DNA of 6,915 nt, from the NCBI GenBank assembly GCA_903644035.1, contig CAHJXG010000129.1, positions 1-6,915 on the forward strand. Reading direction: 5' to 3'. This DNA is from Rhodospirillales bacterium (GTDB taxonomy: Bacteria; Pseudomonadota; Alphaproteobacteria; Acetobacterales; Acetobacteraceae). Below, piece after piece: positions 1 through 6,205 of this stretch. Numbering within the stretch: position 1 is the stretch's first letter; every line of letters begins with the position of its first letter. Under the pieces are notes generated by a model. It saw only the letters and a list, made by a program, of their open reading frames with translations, ran no database searches and was not told the DNA's origin. A program made the translations under genes and the position numbers.

Positions 1-621
1 TTGTCGCCGGGGCTGCTGCTGGCCTTGCTGGTCGCCGCGGGCCTGGGCTGCTGCGTCGCGATGGCGATGCCGCAGGTGCATATCGTCGCCTACTGCGGCG
101 ACCTCGGCTACGGCCCGGCACGCGGGGCGGAGATGCTGTCGCTGATGCTGGGCCTGGGCATTGTCAGCCGCGTCGGCTCGGGCTGGATCGCCGACCGCAT
201 CGGCGGGCTGCCGACCCTGCTCGCCGGCTCGGTGCTGCAGGGCGCGTCGCTGTCGCTGTTCCTGGTCTTCGACTCGCTCCCGTCCCTGTATGTGATCTCC
301 GGGCTGTTCGGCCTGTTCCAGGGCGGGATCGTGCCGAGCTACGCGATCATCGTGCGCGAGTATTTCCCGGCGCGCGAGGCCGGCGCCAAGGTGGGCCTTG
401 TCATCGGCGCGACCATCGTCGGCATGGCGCTGGGCGGCTGGATGACCGGCGAGATCTTCGACCGCACCGGCTCGTATCGCCTCGCCTTTGCCAACGGCAT
501 CGCCTGGAACGTGATGAACGGCGCGGTCGCGGCGTTGCTGGCGTGGCGCGCCCAGACGCGCCGGGGCGTCGTCGTCCCGTCCGGGTCGGTTTCGCCGGCG
601 CCTCCGTATTTCAGGGGCTGA
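1..621 (+). CDS. MFS transporter, C-terminal half (5' end outside window)
   Basis: This frame is open from the first base and ends at TGA 619-621, so the visible 206 residues are the C-terminal half of a longer protein; the TTG at base 1 is probably an internal Leu codon, not a start. The piece shows about six hydrophobic segments, as expected for helices 7-12 of a major facilitator carrier. Between the second and third segments is the loop SGWIADRIGG, the MFS motif-A-like signature of the second half. A later GGWMTGEIFDRTGSYRLAF stretch is typical of the helix 11-12 region of monocarboxylate or oxalate/formate-antiporter-like MFS proteins. It ends in a basic and Pro/Ser tail. The role is secondary transport of a small, probably anionic, metabolite across the inner membrane; the substrate is unknown. 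It converges with the oxidoreductase gene 86 bases away. MFS membership is secure, the subfamily is inference. Confidence 0.85.
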   Translation: MSPGLLLALLVAAGLGCCVAMAMPQVHIVAYCGDLGYGPARGAEMLSLMLGLGIVSRVGSGWIADRIGGLPTLLAGSVLQGASLSLFLVFDSLPSLYVISGLFGLFQGGIVPSYAIIVREYFPAREAGAKVGLVIGATIVGMALGGWMTGEIFDRTGSYRLAFANGIAWNVMNGAVAALLAWRAQTRRGVVVPSGSVSPAPPYFRG

Positions 622-692
622 GCACAGAGTCACCGGCGATCTCGTGTGGCCGACGCCCAGGGAGGCCGCTCGTATCTGCCCCAGTACCACCA

Positions 693-707
693 CCGGACGC
701 CGTCCGG
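693..707. terminator. Small hairpin between convergent genes, possible terminator
   Basis: CCGGAC (693-698) and GTCCGG (702-707) form a perfect 6-bp stem with a 3-base loop. It lies immediately next to the TAG stop of the minus-strand oxidoreductase (complement of 708-710), inside the 86-base gap separating two converging genes. The position fits a bidirectional transcription end, but neither strand has a following T-run, so a standard intrinsic terminator is not shown. It may be a processing or pausing hairpin, or chance in GC-rich DNA. Confidence 0.3.
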
Positions 708-2300
708 CTAGAATTCCCGCCCCGCGGCGATCACGGCAGCGGCCCGCTCCGCCACCATGATCGTCGGCGCGTTCGTGTTTCCCGACACCATGCGCGGGAA
801 GATCGACGCATCTGCGACATACAGGCCCGCGACGCCATGCACCCTCAAGGCCGGGTCGACCACGGCAGACGGGTCCGTCCCCATCCGGCACGTTCCGGCA
901 GGATGATACAGCGTCGTGCAATGGCCTCGGATGAACTCGCCGATCTCCTCGTGCGACTGCGCCTCCGCGCTCGGCGTGATCTCCGCGTCGATCAGTTCGC
1001 GCAACGGGAGGGCGGCGGCGATGCGGCGGTTGAGCTTCACGCCGGCGACGAGGGTTGCCAGGTCGGTGCCGTTGGGATCATCGGCGAGGTAACGGGGATC
1101 GATGGCCGGCTGCTCGATGGGATCGGCGGAGCGCAGCCGGATTTCGCCGCGGCACTGCGGGCGCTGCAGCGTGGCGTGCAAGGTGAGGCCGGGCCGGGCG
1201 CTGAGGTAGCGGGCATGGTCACGGTTCGCCGCGATTACCCCGTACAGCTGCAAGTCCGGCTCGCCAGCCGAGACGCCGCTGCGGGCGAAGCCGCCGGCCG
1301 CCGCCCAGTTGCTGGTGATGGGGCCGGTGCGCGATCCCGTCCACTCCGCGACGGCAGCGCCGAGCTCGCCCTCGGTCATGCCGCCGATGCCGACCCGGCC
1401 ATGGGTGTGGAAGGTGATCGGGATGTTGATGTGGTCCTGGAGGTTCTTGCCGACGCCGGGCAGGTCGTGCACCGGCGCGACGCCGGCCTGGCGCAGCTCA
1501 TCCGCCGGCCCGATCCCCGACAGCAGCAGCAACTGGGGCGAGCCGATGGCGCCGGCCGACAGCACGACCTCGCTGGCCGCATGGGCGACGCAGGGCTGGC
1601 CGTTGCGCAGGTACTCGACCCCGACCGCGCGGCCCCGGTCCATCAGGATGCGCGTGGTCAGGACGCCGGTCTCGACGGTGAGGTTCGGCCGGTCCAGCGC
1701 CGGGCGCAGGAATGCCTTGGCGGTACCGTAGCGTTCGCCGTCCTTGCAGAACAGCTGGAAGAAGCCGACGCCCTCCTGGACGGCGCCGTTGAAGTCGTCG
1801 TTCGGCGGCAGGCCCGCCGCCTGCGCCGCCGCCAGCCAGAGCCGCTCCGTCGCGTCCACATAGGGGAGGTTGGCAATGTTCAGCTCGCCCCCCTGGCCGT
1901 GGAGCGGCGCGTTGCCCAGGGTCTCGTTGTGCTCCGACTTCAGGAAGGCCGGCAGCACGTCCTCCCAGGCCCAGCCGGCGCAGCCCATGGACGCCCAGGC
2001 GTCATAGTCGGACGGCAGCCCCCGGATGTAGATCATGGCGTTGATGGAGCCGGAGCCGCCGAGCATCTTGCCGCGCGGCCAAAGGATGCGCCGCATCTTG
2101 CAGCCGGCCTGCGGCACGGTGTGATAGCCCCAGTCGACCTCGGTGTTGACCATCCCGATCCACATCGCCGGCATGTCGGACGCCACGGGCGGGCGCCGCC
2201 CGGCCTCCAGCAGGAGGACCTTGCGCCCCGGCTCGGCGGACAGCCGGTTCGCCAGCACGCAGCCGGCCGAGCCGGCCCCGACGATGATGGTGTCATACAT
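708..2300 (-). CDS. GMC-family FAD-dependent oxidoreductase (choline/alcohol dehydrogenase-like)
   Basis: This 530-residue protein has the usual length of bacterial GMC oxidoreductases. The N-terminus MYDTIIVGAGSAG carries the FAD-binding GxGxxG (residues 8-13), with the acidic ribose-binding Glu32 in LLLEAG. GMC signature 1 lies at about 77-100 (GKMLGGSGSINAM) and signature 2 at 250-264 (GAIGSPQLLLLSGIG). The catalytic pair is visible as His466 in YHPAGTCRMG and Asn510 in SGNTNAPT, a His/Asn arrangement like that of choline oxidase. The residue that is the FAD-linking His in choline oxidase is Asn87 in SIN, so FAD is probably bound non-covalently. No signal peptide is seen, so it should be cytoplasmic. 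It would oxidise an alcohol to an aldehyde or ketone; BetA-like similarity alone does not prove choline. I chose the ATG at 2300 because the FAD motif begins directly there and GGGAG (complement of 2311-2315) sits 10 bases upstream; the open frame extends upstream to 2417 but adds no conserved sequence. It is divergent from the ABC operon. Confidence 0.93.
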   Translation of the reverse strand: MYDTIIVGAGSAGCVLANRLSAEPGRKVLLLEAGRRPPVASDMPAMWIGMVNTEVDWGYHTVPQAGCKMRRILWPRGKMLGGSGSINAMIYIRGLPSDYDAWASMGCAGWAWEDVLPAFLKSEHNETLGNAPLHGQGGELNIANLPYVDATERLWLAAAQAAGLPPNDDFNGAVQEGVGFFQLFCKDGERYGTAKAFLRPALDRPNLTVETGVLTTRILMDRGRAVGVEYLRNGQPCVAHAASEVVLSAGAIGSPQLLLLSGIGPADELRQAGVAPVHDLPGVGKNLQDHINIPITFHTHGRVGIGGMTEGELGAAVAEWTGSRTGPITSNWAAAGGFARSGVSAGEPDLQLYGVIAANRDHARYLSARPGLTLHATLQRPQCRGEIRLRSADPIEQPAIDPRYLADDPNGTDLATLVAGVKLNRRIAAALPLRELIDAEITPSAEAQSHEEIGEFIRGHCTTLYHPAGTCRMGTDPSAVVDPALRVHGVAGLYVADASIFPRMVSGNTNAPTIMVAERAAAVIAAGREF

Positions 2301-2310
2301 GCGGCAAGGT

Positions 2311-2315
2311 CTCCC
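2311..2315 (-). promoter_or_regulatory. Ribosome binding site of the GMC oxidoreductase
   Basis: On the minus strand GGGAG precedes the ATG at 2300 by 10 bases. It is the reason for placing the start here rather than at upstream in-frame codons, and it agrees with the FAD-binding motif beginning at residue 8. Confidence 0.6.
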
Positions 2316-2434
2316 GTTGCGGTCTGGATCGGCCCCGTGGATGGGGCGCGCTGGCAGGCCTGATCCACGCACGAAGCGTTTCCAGGGCCAAGCGGAAAAT
2401 GGCGCCGAAACGGTCAAAACTCACAATCCCGACA

Positions 2435-2464
2435 TTGACATGCGGCGCGAATTGAAAATAGGCT
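2435..2464 (+). promoter_or_regulatory. Candidate sigma-70-type promoter for the ABC operon
   Basis: TTGACA at 2435-2440 is a perfect -35 consensus. With an 18-base spacer, TAGGCT (2459-2464) keeps the most important -10 bases (TA and final T) but is otherwise weak. Transcription would start near 2471 and give a leader of roughly 245 bases before the binding-protein ATG. A weak -10 with a strong -35 would suit an activator-dependent promoter. This is a pattern match only; no start site is known. Confidence 0.35.
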
Positions 2465-2483
2465 TTGTATGAATTGATGCAAA
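2455..2483 (-). promoter_or_regulatory. Candidate promoter for the GMC oxidoreductase, overlapping the plus-strand one
   Basis: Read on the minus strand, TTTGCA (complement of 2478-2483), a 17-base spacer and TATTTT (complement of 2455-2460) match four of six bases at both -35 and -10. It would start near 2448 and give a leader of about 150 bases. Its -10 overlaps the -10 of the plus-strand candidate, so two polymerases could not occupy both at once. The evidence is a pattern match only. Confidence 0.3.
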
Positions 2484-2496
2484 TAGATGCTGATTT

Positions 2497-2518
2497 CGGG
2501 ACCGCTCCCTTAGTCCCG
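2497..2518. promoter_or_regulatory. Inverted repeat CGGGAC-N10-GTCCCG, possible operator
   Basis: The two 6-base arms (2497-2502 and 2513-2518) are perfect inverted copies separated by 10 bases, so the half-site centres are 16 bases apart. It lies just downstream of the plus-strand candidate start and upstream of the minus-strand -35, a position where a dimeric regulator could affect both directions. It could equally fold as an RNA stem in the operon leader. Six-base arms can occur by chance. Confidence 0.3.
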
Positions 2519-2540
2519 TCAAGTTTCGCCTTCATAGAAA

Positions 2541-2561
2541 GCATATGCCTAAGTTTTAGGC
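2541..2561. promoter_or_regulatory. Overlapping palindromes in the AT-rich island
   Basis: GCATATGC (2541-2548) is a perfect 8-base palindrome. It overlaps GCCTAA (2547-2552) and its inverted copy TTAGGC (2556-2561), which are separated by GTT. The right arm followed by TT also echoes the AAGC preceding the first palindrome. It could be an operator or an RNA hairpin in the leader. Function is not shown. Confidence 0.3.
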
Positions 2562-2702
2562 TTCAATCTTCGTCCGTCTCGACGGCAAGCCTCAGCAGGT
2601 TTCCTGCCCAGACGTATTGGACGAGGCGATCCCACGATTGCCACATCCGCTGGCGTGCCGTGCCGCATCCCCCGCAACTGGCCCCGTGCGCCGGGCCGCC
2701 TT

Positions 2703-2708
2703 GAAGGA
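2703..2708 (+). promoter_or_regulatory. Ribosome binding site of the substrate-binding protein
   Basis: GAAGGA lies 8 bases before the ATG at 2717 and is the clearest Shine-Dalgarno sequence in the window. The first permease gene, by contrast, has none, consistent with much higher translation of the binding protein. Confidence 0.7.
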
Positions 2709-2716
2709 CGCCGCAG

Positions 2717-4282
2717 ATGACCGCAATCGACCGTAGGCTGTTCCTGGGGGGTGCCGCGGCGGCGGCCGTCGGCATGCCGTGCCTCAACACGGATTTCTTC
2801 ATCCACTCCGCCTACGCGCAGGCCGCCAGCAAGCCCATCGTGTTCCTGGGCGCCGAGGCGCTGACCGGCAACTGGGACCCGACGACGCACACCAACCTGG
2901 GGCAGCTGATCCTCGAAAGCTTCGTGTTCGGCTACCTGACGCGCTGCCCGATGCGTCCAGAGAAGCCCGAGCAGCTCAATTTCGAGCTGGCGACGGCGGT
3001 CAACCCCATCGACAAGTACACCCTGGAATTCAAGCTGCGCGACGGCGTCGCCTTCCATGACGGCAAGCCGTTCGGCGCGGAGGACGTCAAGGCGACCTAC
3101 GAATACGGCTGCCAACCCGACCGCGCCGCGCAGTGGTATCCGGGGCCGGTGGAGGTCGAGGCCGTCGATCGCCTGACCGTCCGCATCAAGACCGAGAAGT
3201 TCGGCTACCCGGCGGCGCTGTTCTACTACCTCTCCTCGTTCCTGCCGATCCTCTCGGCCAAGGACGTGGCGGACAAGAAGGTGCTGGCGGCGCGCCCGAA
3301 CGGCACCGGCCCCTTCCGCTTCGTCGAGCAGAAGGGCGACAGCAGCATCCTGGTCGCCAATGACAAGTTCCTGGCGGGCAAGCCGAAGATCCCGGGCGTC
3401 ACCTACAAGTTCGTCGGCGACACGACGACGCGCACCCTGGCCCTGCTGTCGGGCGAAGCCGACATCATCGAGCGGCTGGAGCAGGAGCAAGTCGAGACCA
3501 TCCAGAAGAACCCGGGCTTCACCATCAACAAGGCGATCTCGGTCGAGAACAAGTATCTCTGGTTCCGCTGCTCGAAGCCGCCGTTCAACGACGTCCGGCT
3601 GCGCCAGGCGGCGGCGCATTCCATCGACCGCAAGGTGATCCTGGAGGTGCTCGGCATCTCCGGCCACGCCTCCTCCGCCCACATCTCGCCGGTGAAGTTC
3701 GGCTACGCCGACGTGCCGGACTTCCCGGAGTTCGATCCCGCGAAGGCGCAGGCGCTGCTGGCCGCCGCCGGTTTCCCGAAGGGCAAGGGGTTGCCGGAGC
3801 TGGAGTACTACGTCTCCGTCGGGTTCTACCCGAAGACCAAGGAGTACGGCGAGCTGGTGACCGAGATGCTGCGCGAGCAGGGCTTCCCGGTGAAGCTGAC
3901 GGTGCTGGAGGTCGCTGCCTGGGGCAACCTGCTCTACGACCGGCCCGGCGGCGGCGCCGGGCACATGATCGACTGCGGCTGGTGCACCGGCTCCCCCGAG
4001 CCCGACCTCGTGCTGCGCACGCACTTCCATTCCAGCAGCAAGCGCATCACCGGCATCGTTGACCCCGAGATCGACGCCTCGCTCGACCGGGAGCGCAACG
4101 CCGCCTCCACCGAGGAGCGCAAGAGGATCCTGCAGACGGACACGCTGCCGCTGCTGGCGCAGAAGGTGCCGTCGCTGCCGCTGTTCACCTCGGTGTTCAT
4201 CCACGCGATGACCAAGAAGCTCGACGGCCTGTACATCTACCCGAACGGCATGCAGGACATGACCCAGGCGACGCTGGCCTGA
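2717..4282 (+). CDS. ABC transporter substrate-binding protein, family 5 (DppA/OppA type), Tat-exported
   Basis: This 521-residue protein is the periplasmic receptor of the importer encoded after it; its size is normal for family 5. It starts MTAIDRRLFLGG, a twin-arginine (Tat) leader, followed by an Ala-rich hydrophobic stretch and a likely signal-peptidase site after AQA (residue 36). Export would therefore be of the folded protein. The family signature is at about 95-125 (TLEFKLRDGVAFHDGKPF..EDVKATYEY). Further typical blocks are NGTGPFRF (195-202) and VRLRQAAAHSIDRK (293-306). No lipobox Cys is seen, so it is probably soluble in the periplasm. Family members bind peptides, nickel, opines, sugars or other small solutes, and the ligand cannot be read here. 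It is the first gene of the operon, with a good ribosome site and a hairpin straight after it, as expected for the component needed in excess. Confidence 0.93.
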   Translation: MTAIDRRLFLGGAAAAAVGMPCLNTDFFIHSAYAQAASKPIVFLGAEALTGNWDPTTHTNLGQLILESFVFGYLTRCPMRPEKPEQLNFELATAVNPIDKYTLEFKLRDGVAFHDGKPFGAEDVKATYEYGCQPDRAAQWYPGPVEVEAVDRLTVRIKTEKFGYPAALFYYLSSFLPILSAKDVADKKVLAARPNGTGPFRFVEQKGDSSILVANDKFLAGKPKIPGVTYKFVGDTTTRTLALLSGEADIIERLEQEQVETIQKNPGFTINKAISVENKYLWFRCSKPPFNDVRLRQAAAHSIDRKVILEVLGISGHASSAHISPVKFGYADVPDFPEFDPAKAQALLAAAGFPKGKGLPELEYYVSVGFYPKTKEYGELVTEMLREQGFPVKLTVLEVAAWGNLLYDRPGGGAGHMIDCGWCTGSPEPDLVLRTHFHSSSKRITGIVDPEIDASLDRERNAASTEERKRILQTDTLPLLAQKVPSLPLFTSVFIHAMTKKLDGLYIYPNGMQDMTQATLA

Positions 4283-4299
4283 GCCGCCGGCGCGGCTCA
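4280..4299 (+). promoter_or_regulatory. Hairpin filling the gap between binding-protein and permease genes
   Basis: TGAGCCGC (4280-4287) and GCGGCTCA (4292-4299) form a perfect 8-bp stem closed by the tetraloop CGGC. The left arm contains the TGA stop of the binding protein, and the right arm ends in the A of the permease ATG, so the 16-base intergenic gap is wholly inside the hairpin. No T-run follows, so it is not a standard terminator. By analogy with stem-loops after binding-protein genes in other ABC operons (for example malE-malF and hisJ-hisQ), it could protect the upstream mRNA from 3' decay and limit permease translation. The structure is seen; the role is inferred. Confidence 0.55.
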
Positions 4300-5276
4300 T
4301 GGCCCTGCTTGGGGTGCTGCTTCGGCGGCTGGCGCAGGGCCTGGTCATCGTGCTGCTGACGGCGCTCATCATCTTCACCCTGCTGCGGGTCGTCCCCGGC
4401 GACCCGGTGCGGCTGATCGTCGGCGGCATGGCGCCCGACAACGTGGTGGAGGAGGTCGCGCGCAAGATGGGCCTGCGCGACCCGCTGCTGATCCAGTTCG
4501 GGCATTATGCCGGCGGGTTGGTCCAGGGCGACCTCGGCCACTCCTACCAGCGGCCAAAGAGCGGCGCCATCGCCCAGGGCGGCGTCTACAACGACCCGAC
4601 GCGCGGCGAGATGGCCGCCGTGTCCGACCTGATCCTGGAGCGCGCGCCGCTGACCCTGCAACTGGCGGCGACGGCGCTGGTCCTGGCGCTGCTGTTCTCG
4701 CTGCCGGTCGGCATCGCCGGCGGGCTGCACCCCGGGCGCTGGCCCGACACCCTCGCCTTCTTCATCGGCTGCCTGTTCGTGTCGCTGCCGAACTTCTGGC
4801 TCGGCATCGTCCTGGCGCTGGTGGTCACGGTGCAGCTCGGCTGGCTGCCCTCCATCGGCTACCGCAACTACGCCTACACGCTGCTGCCGGCCATCGTGCT
4901 GGCGGTCGAGCTGTCGCCGTTCCTCATCCGCTCGCTCACGGTGTCGGTGGCCGCGGTCATGCGCGAGCACTTCATCGAGGCGGGCGAGGTGCGCGGCCTC
5001 GGGCGTGCCCGCGTCGTGCTGCACGCGCTGCGCAACGCCTCGGTGCCGCTGCTGAACCTGATCGGCATCCAGCTCAGCACGCTGCTGGGGGGCGTGCTGG
5101 TGGTGGAGTACATCTTCGACTATCCCGGCCTGGGCCAGCTGACGGTGAACGCGGTGCTGCAACGGGACTTCCCGCTGATCCAGGGCATCGCCATCGTCGC
5201 CAGCGGCATCTTCGTCCTCGTCAACATCCTGGTCGATGTGGCCGCGACGAAGATCGACCCGAGGCTCGAATACTGA
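4299..5276 (+). CDS. ABC importer permease subunit 1 (DppB/OppB type)
   Basis: This inner-membrane protein of 325 residues is one half of the translocation channel. It begins with a short basic stretch and a first helix (about 10-30) ending in LLRVVPGDPV, the standard N-terminus of DppB-type permeases, which fixes the ATG at 4299. Five more helices follow at about 120-142, 152-178, 193-213, 252-275 and 290-316. The cytoplasmic coupling (EAA-like) loop is at 223-250, with EAGEVRGLG at 227-235, and contacts the ATPases. The C-terminus DPRLEY is typical of the family. The periplasmic segment after GDLG (77-80) is longer than in E. coli DppB as I recall it. There is no evident Shine-Dalgarno sequence and the start lies at the foot of a hairpin, so translation may depend on coupling to the upstream gene. 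Its stop overlaps the next start as TGATG. Confidence 0.93.
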   Translation: MALLGVLLRRLAQGLVIVLLTALIIFTLLRVVPGDPVRLIVGGMAPDNVVEEVARKMGLRDPLLIQFGHYAGGLVQGDLGHSYQRPKSGAIAQGGVYNDPTRGEMAAVSDLILERAPLTLQLAATALVLALLFSLPVGIAGGLHPGRWPDTLAFFIGCLFVSLPNFWLGIVLALVVTVQLGWLPSIGYRNYAYTLLPAIVLAVELSPFLIRSLTVSVAAVMREHFIEAGEVRGLGRARVVLHALRNASVPLLNLIGIQLSTLLGGVLVVEYIFDYPGLGQLTVNAVLQRDFPLIQGIAIVASGIFVLVNILVDVAATKIDPRLEY

Positions 5277-6205
5277 TGGGCGACACGGCGATCCAGCCGG
5301 CAGGCCCGGCCGTCCCGGCGCGGCTGCCGGGGGGCGCGCGGTCGGTGCCGTACCGCATCTGGGCCGACGCCAGCCGCTCCGGCTTCATGCGGGTGGGCCT
5401 GGTCCTGTTCGTCGTGCTGCTGGCGGCCGCCGTGGCCTGGCCCGAGATCAGCGGCACCGACCCGCTGAAAAGCGCCATCCGCGAACGGTTCCTGCCGCCC
5501 ATCCTGTTCGGGGACAAATGGAGCTGGGCGCATCCGCTCGGCACCGACCAGCTGGGCCGCGACATGCTGCTGCGCAGCCTCATCGGCCTGCGCTACTCGC
5601 TGCTGATCGGCGTGCTGACCGTCATCCTGATGTTCGTCGTCGGCTGCGGCCTGGGCCTGCTGTCCGGCTTCAAGGGCGGATGGGTCGACACGGTCATCAT
5701 GCGGCTGACCGACGCCCAGCTCTCGATCCCGATGATCATCCTGGCGATCTCGATCCTCGGCGTGTCGCGCCCGAGCGTCGCGTCGATCATCCTGGTCCTG
5801 GGCCTGTCGGGATGGCCGCTCTATGCGCGCGTGGTGCGCAGCGTCACGCTGGGGGAGCGGAAGAAGGAGTTCGTGCGCGGCGCCCGGGTCCTGGGGGCGT
5901 CGGACTGGCGGATCATGGCGCTGCTGATCGCGCCCAACGTGCTGCCGCCGGTCGCCTTCGTGGCCGTGCTGGACATCGCGCGCATGATGATCTTCGAATC
6001 GGTGCTGGGCTTCCTGGGCCTCGGCATCCAGCCGCCCACCCCGAGCTTCGGCAACATCATCGCCGACGGCCGCAAGTACCTGATCAACGCCTGGTGGATC
6101 GCCACGGCCCCCGGCGTGTTCCTGGCGCTGACCCTGACCAGCATCAACCTGATGGGTGCGGCGCTCGAGCGCGCCCGCAACCGCGCCTACGCGGGCGAGA
6201 GCTAG
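5276..6205 (+). CDS. ABC importer permease subunit 2 (DppC/OppC type)
   Basis: This second channel subunit has 309 residues, normal for the family. A polar, Pro/Ala-rich cytoplasmic N-terminus precedes the first helix (about 38-56). The periplasmic segment carries HPLGTDQLGRDMLLRSLIGLRYSL (86-109), the hallmark of DppC-type permeases. Four or five further helices follow; the cytoplasmic coupling loop is at about 198-224 (EFVRGARVLGASDWRI...PNVLP), and ESVLGFLGLGIQPPTPSFGNII (241-262) is a conserved block. It would pair with the preceding permease in a heterodimeric channel. The ATG shares its A with the upstream stop (TGATG), indicating translational coupling, with a modest GAGG at 5261-5264. 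The stop TAG is followed directly by the ATPase ATG with no intervening base. Confidence 0.94.
   Translation: MGDTAIQPAGPAVPARLPGGARSVPYRIWADASRSGFMRVGLVLFVVLLAAAVAWPEISGTDPLKSAIRERFLPPILFGDKWSWAHPLGTDQLGRDMLLRSLIGLRYSLLIGVLTVILMFVVGCGLGLLSGFKGGWVDTVIMRLTDAQLSIPMIILAISILGVSRPSVASIILVLGLSGWPLYARVVRSVTLGERKKEFVRGARVLGASDWRIMALLIAPNVLPPVAFVAVLDIARMMIFESVLGFLGLGIQPPTPSFGNIIADGRKYLINAWWIATAPGVFLALTLTSINLMGAALERARNRAYAGES

Larger units (their letters stand above)
2301..2716. promoter_or_regulatory. Divergent intergenic control region with an AT-rich island
   Basis: These 416 bases separate the start codons of the minus-strand oxidoreductase and the plus-strand ABC operon. Roughly 2405-2570 is clearly richer in A and T than anything else in the window and holds the best promoter-like hexamers and several inverted repeats, listed separately. 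The flanks (2301-2400 and 2575-2716) are GC-rich and would be the 5' leaders of the two transcripts. A few short open frames cross the region on both strands, but their codon use lacks the high G+C third positions of the true genes, and none is recognisable. No regulator gene lies in the window, so whatever controls this region is encoded elsewhere. Confidence 0.7.

Noticed and set aside
543..2363. A 606-codon plus-strand open frame over the oxidoreductase gene
   Set aside because: The opposite strand carries all GMC signatures in order; this frame has only Arg/Gly/Val-rich filler and overlaps the end of the MFS gene.
708..2417. Upstream-extended start of the oxidoreductase at 2417
   Set aside because: The extra 39 residues are non-conserved and overlap the promoter-like region; the FAD motif starts right at the ATG at 2300, which has a ribosome site.
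2293..2544. An 83-codon minus-strand open frame just upstream of the oxidoreductase, ending in an ATGTATGA overlap with its start
   Set aside because: The overlap looks like coupling, but there is no ribosome site, codon use lacks the high G+C third positions of the neighbours, the frame runs through the candidate promoter region, and the sequence is not recognisable.
2563..2646. A 27-codon minus-strand open frame (MWQSWDRLVQ...) in the intergenic region
   Set aside because: The translation looks superficially protein-like, but there is no clear ribosome site and the frame merges upstream with antisense sequence of the binding-protein gene. Too short to support.
2465..2704. A 79-codon plus-strand open frame in the leader, ending just before the binding-protein ribosome site
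   Set aside because: Weak TTG or ATG start without a ribosome site, Ser/Pro/Arg-rich composition, and atypical codon use; most likely non-coding leader.
2549..4465. A 638-codon minus-strand open frame opposite the binding-protein gene
   Set aside because: It is antisense to a well-supported family-5 receptor. Its translation is low-complexity Arg/Gln/Val/Asp-rich sequence typical of the reverse frame of a high-GC gene, with no recognisable domain.
4197..5162. A 321-codon minus-strand open frame opposite the first permease
   Set aside because: Gln/Arg/His-rich antisense sequence without domain features, opposite a clear DppB-type permease.
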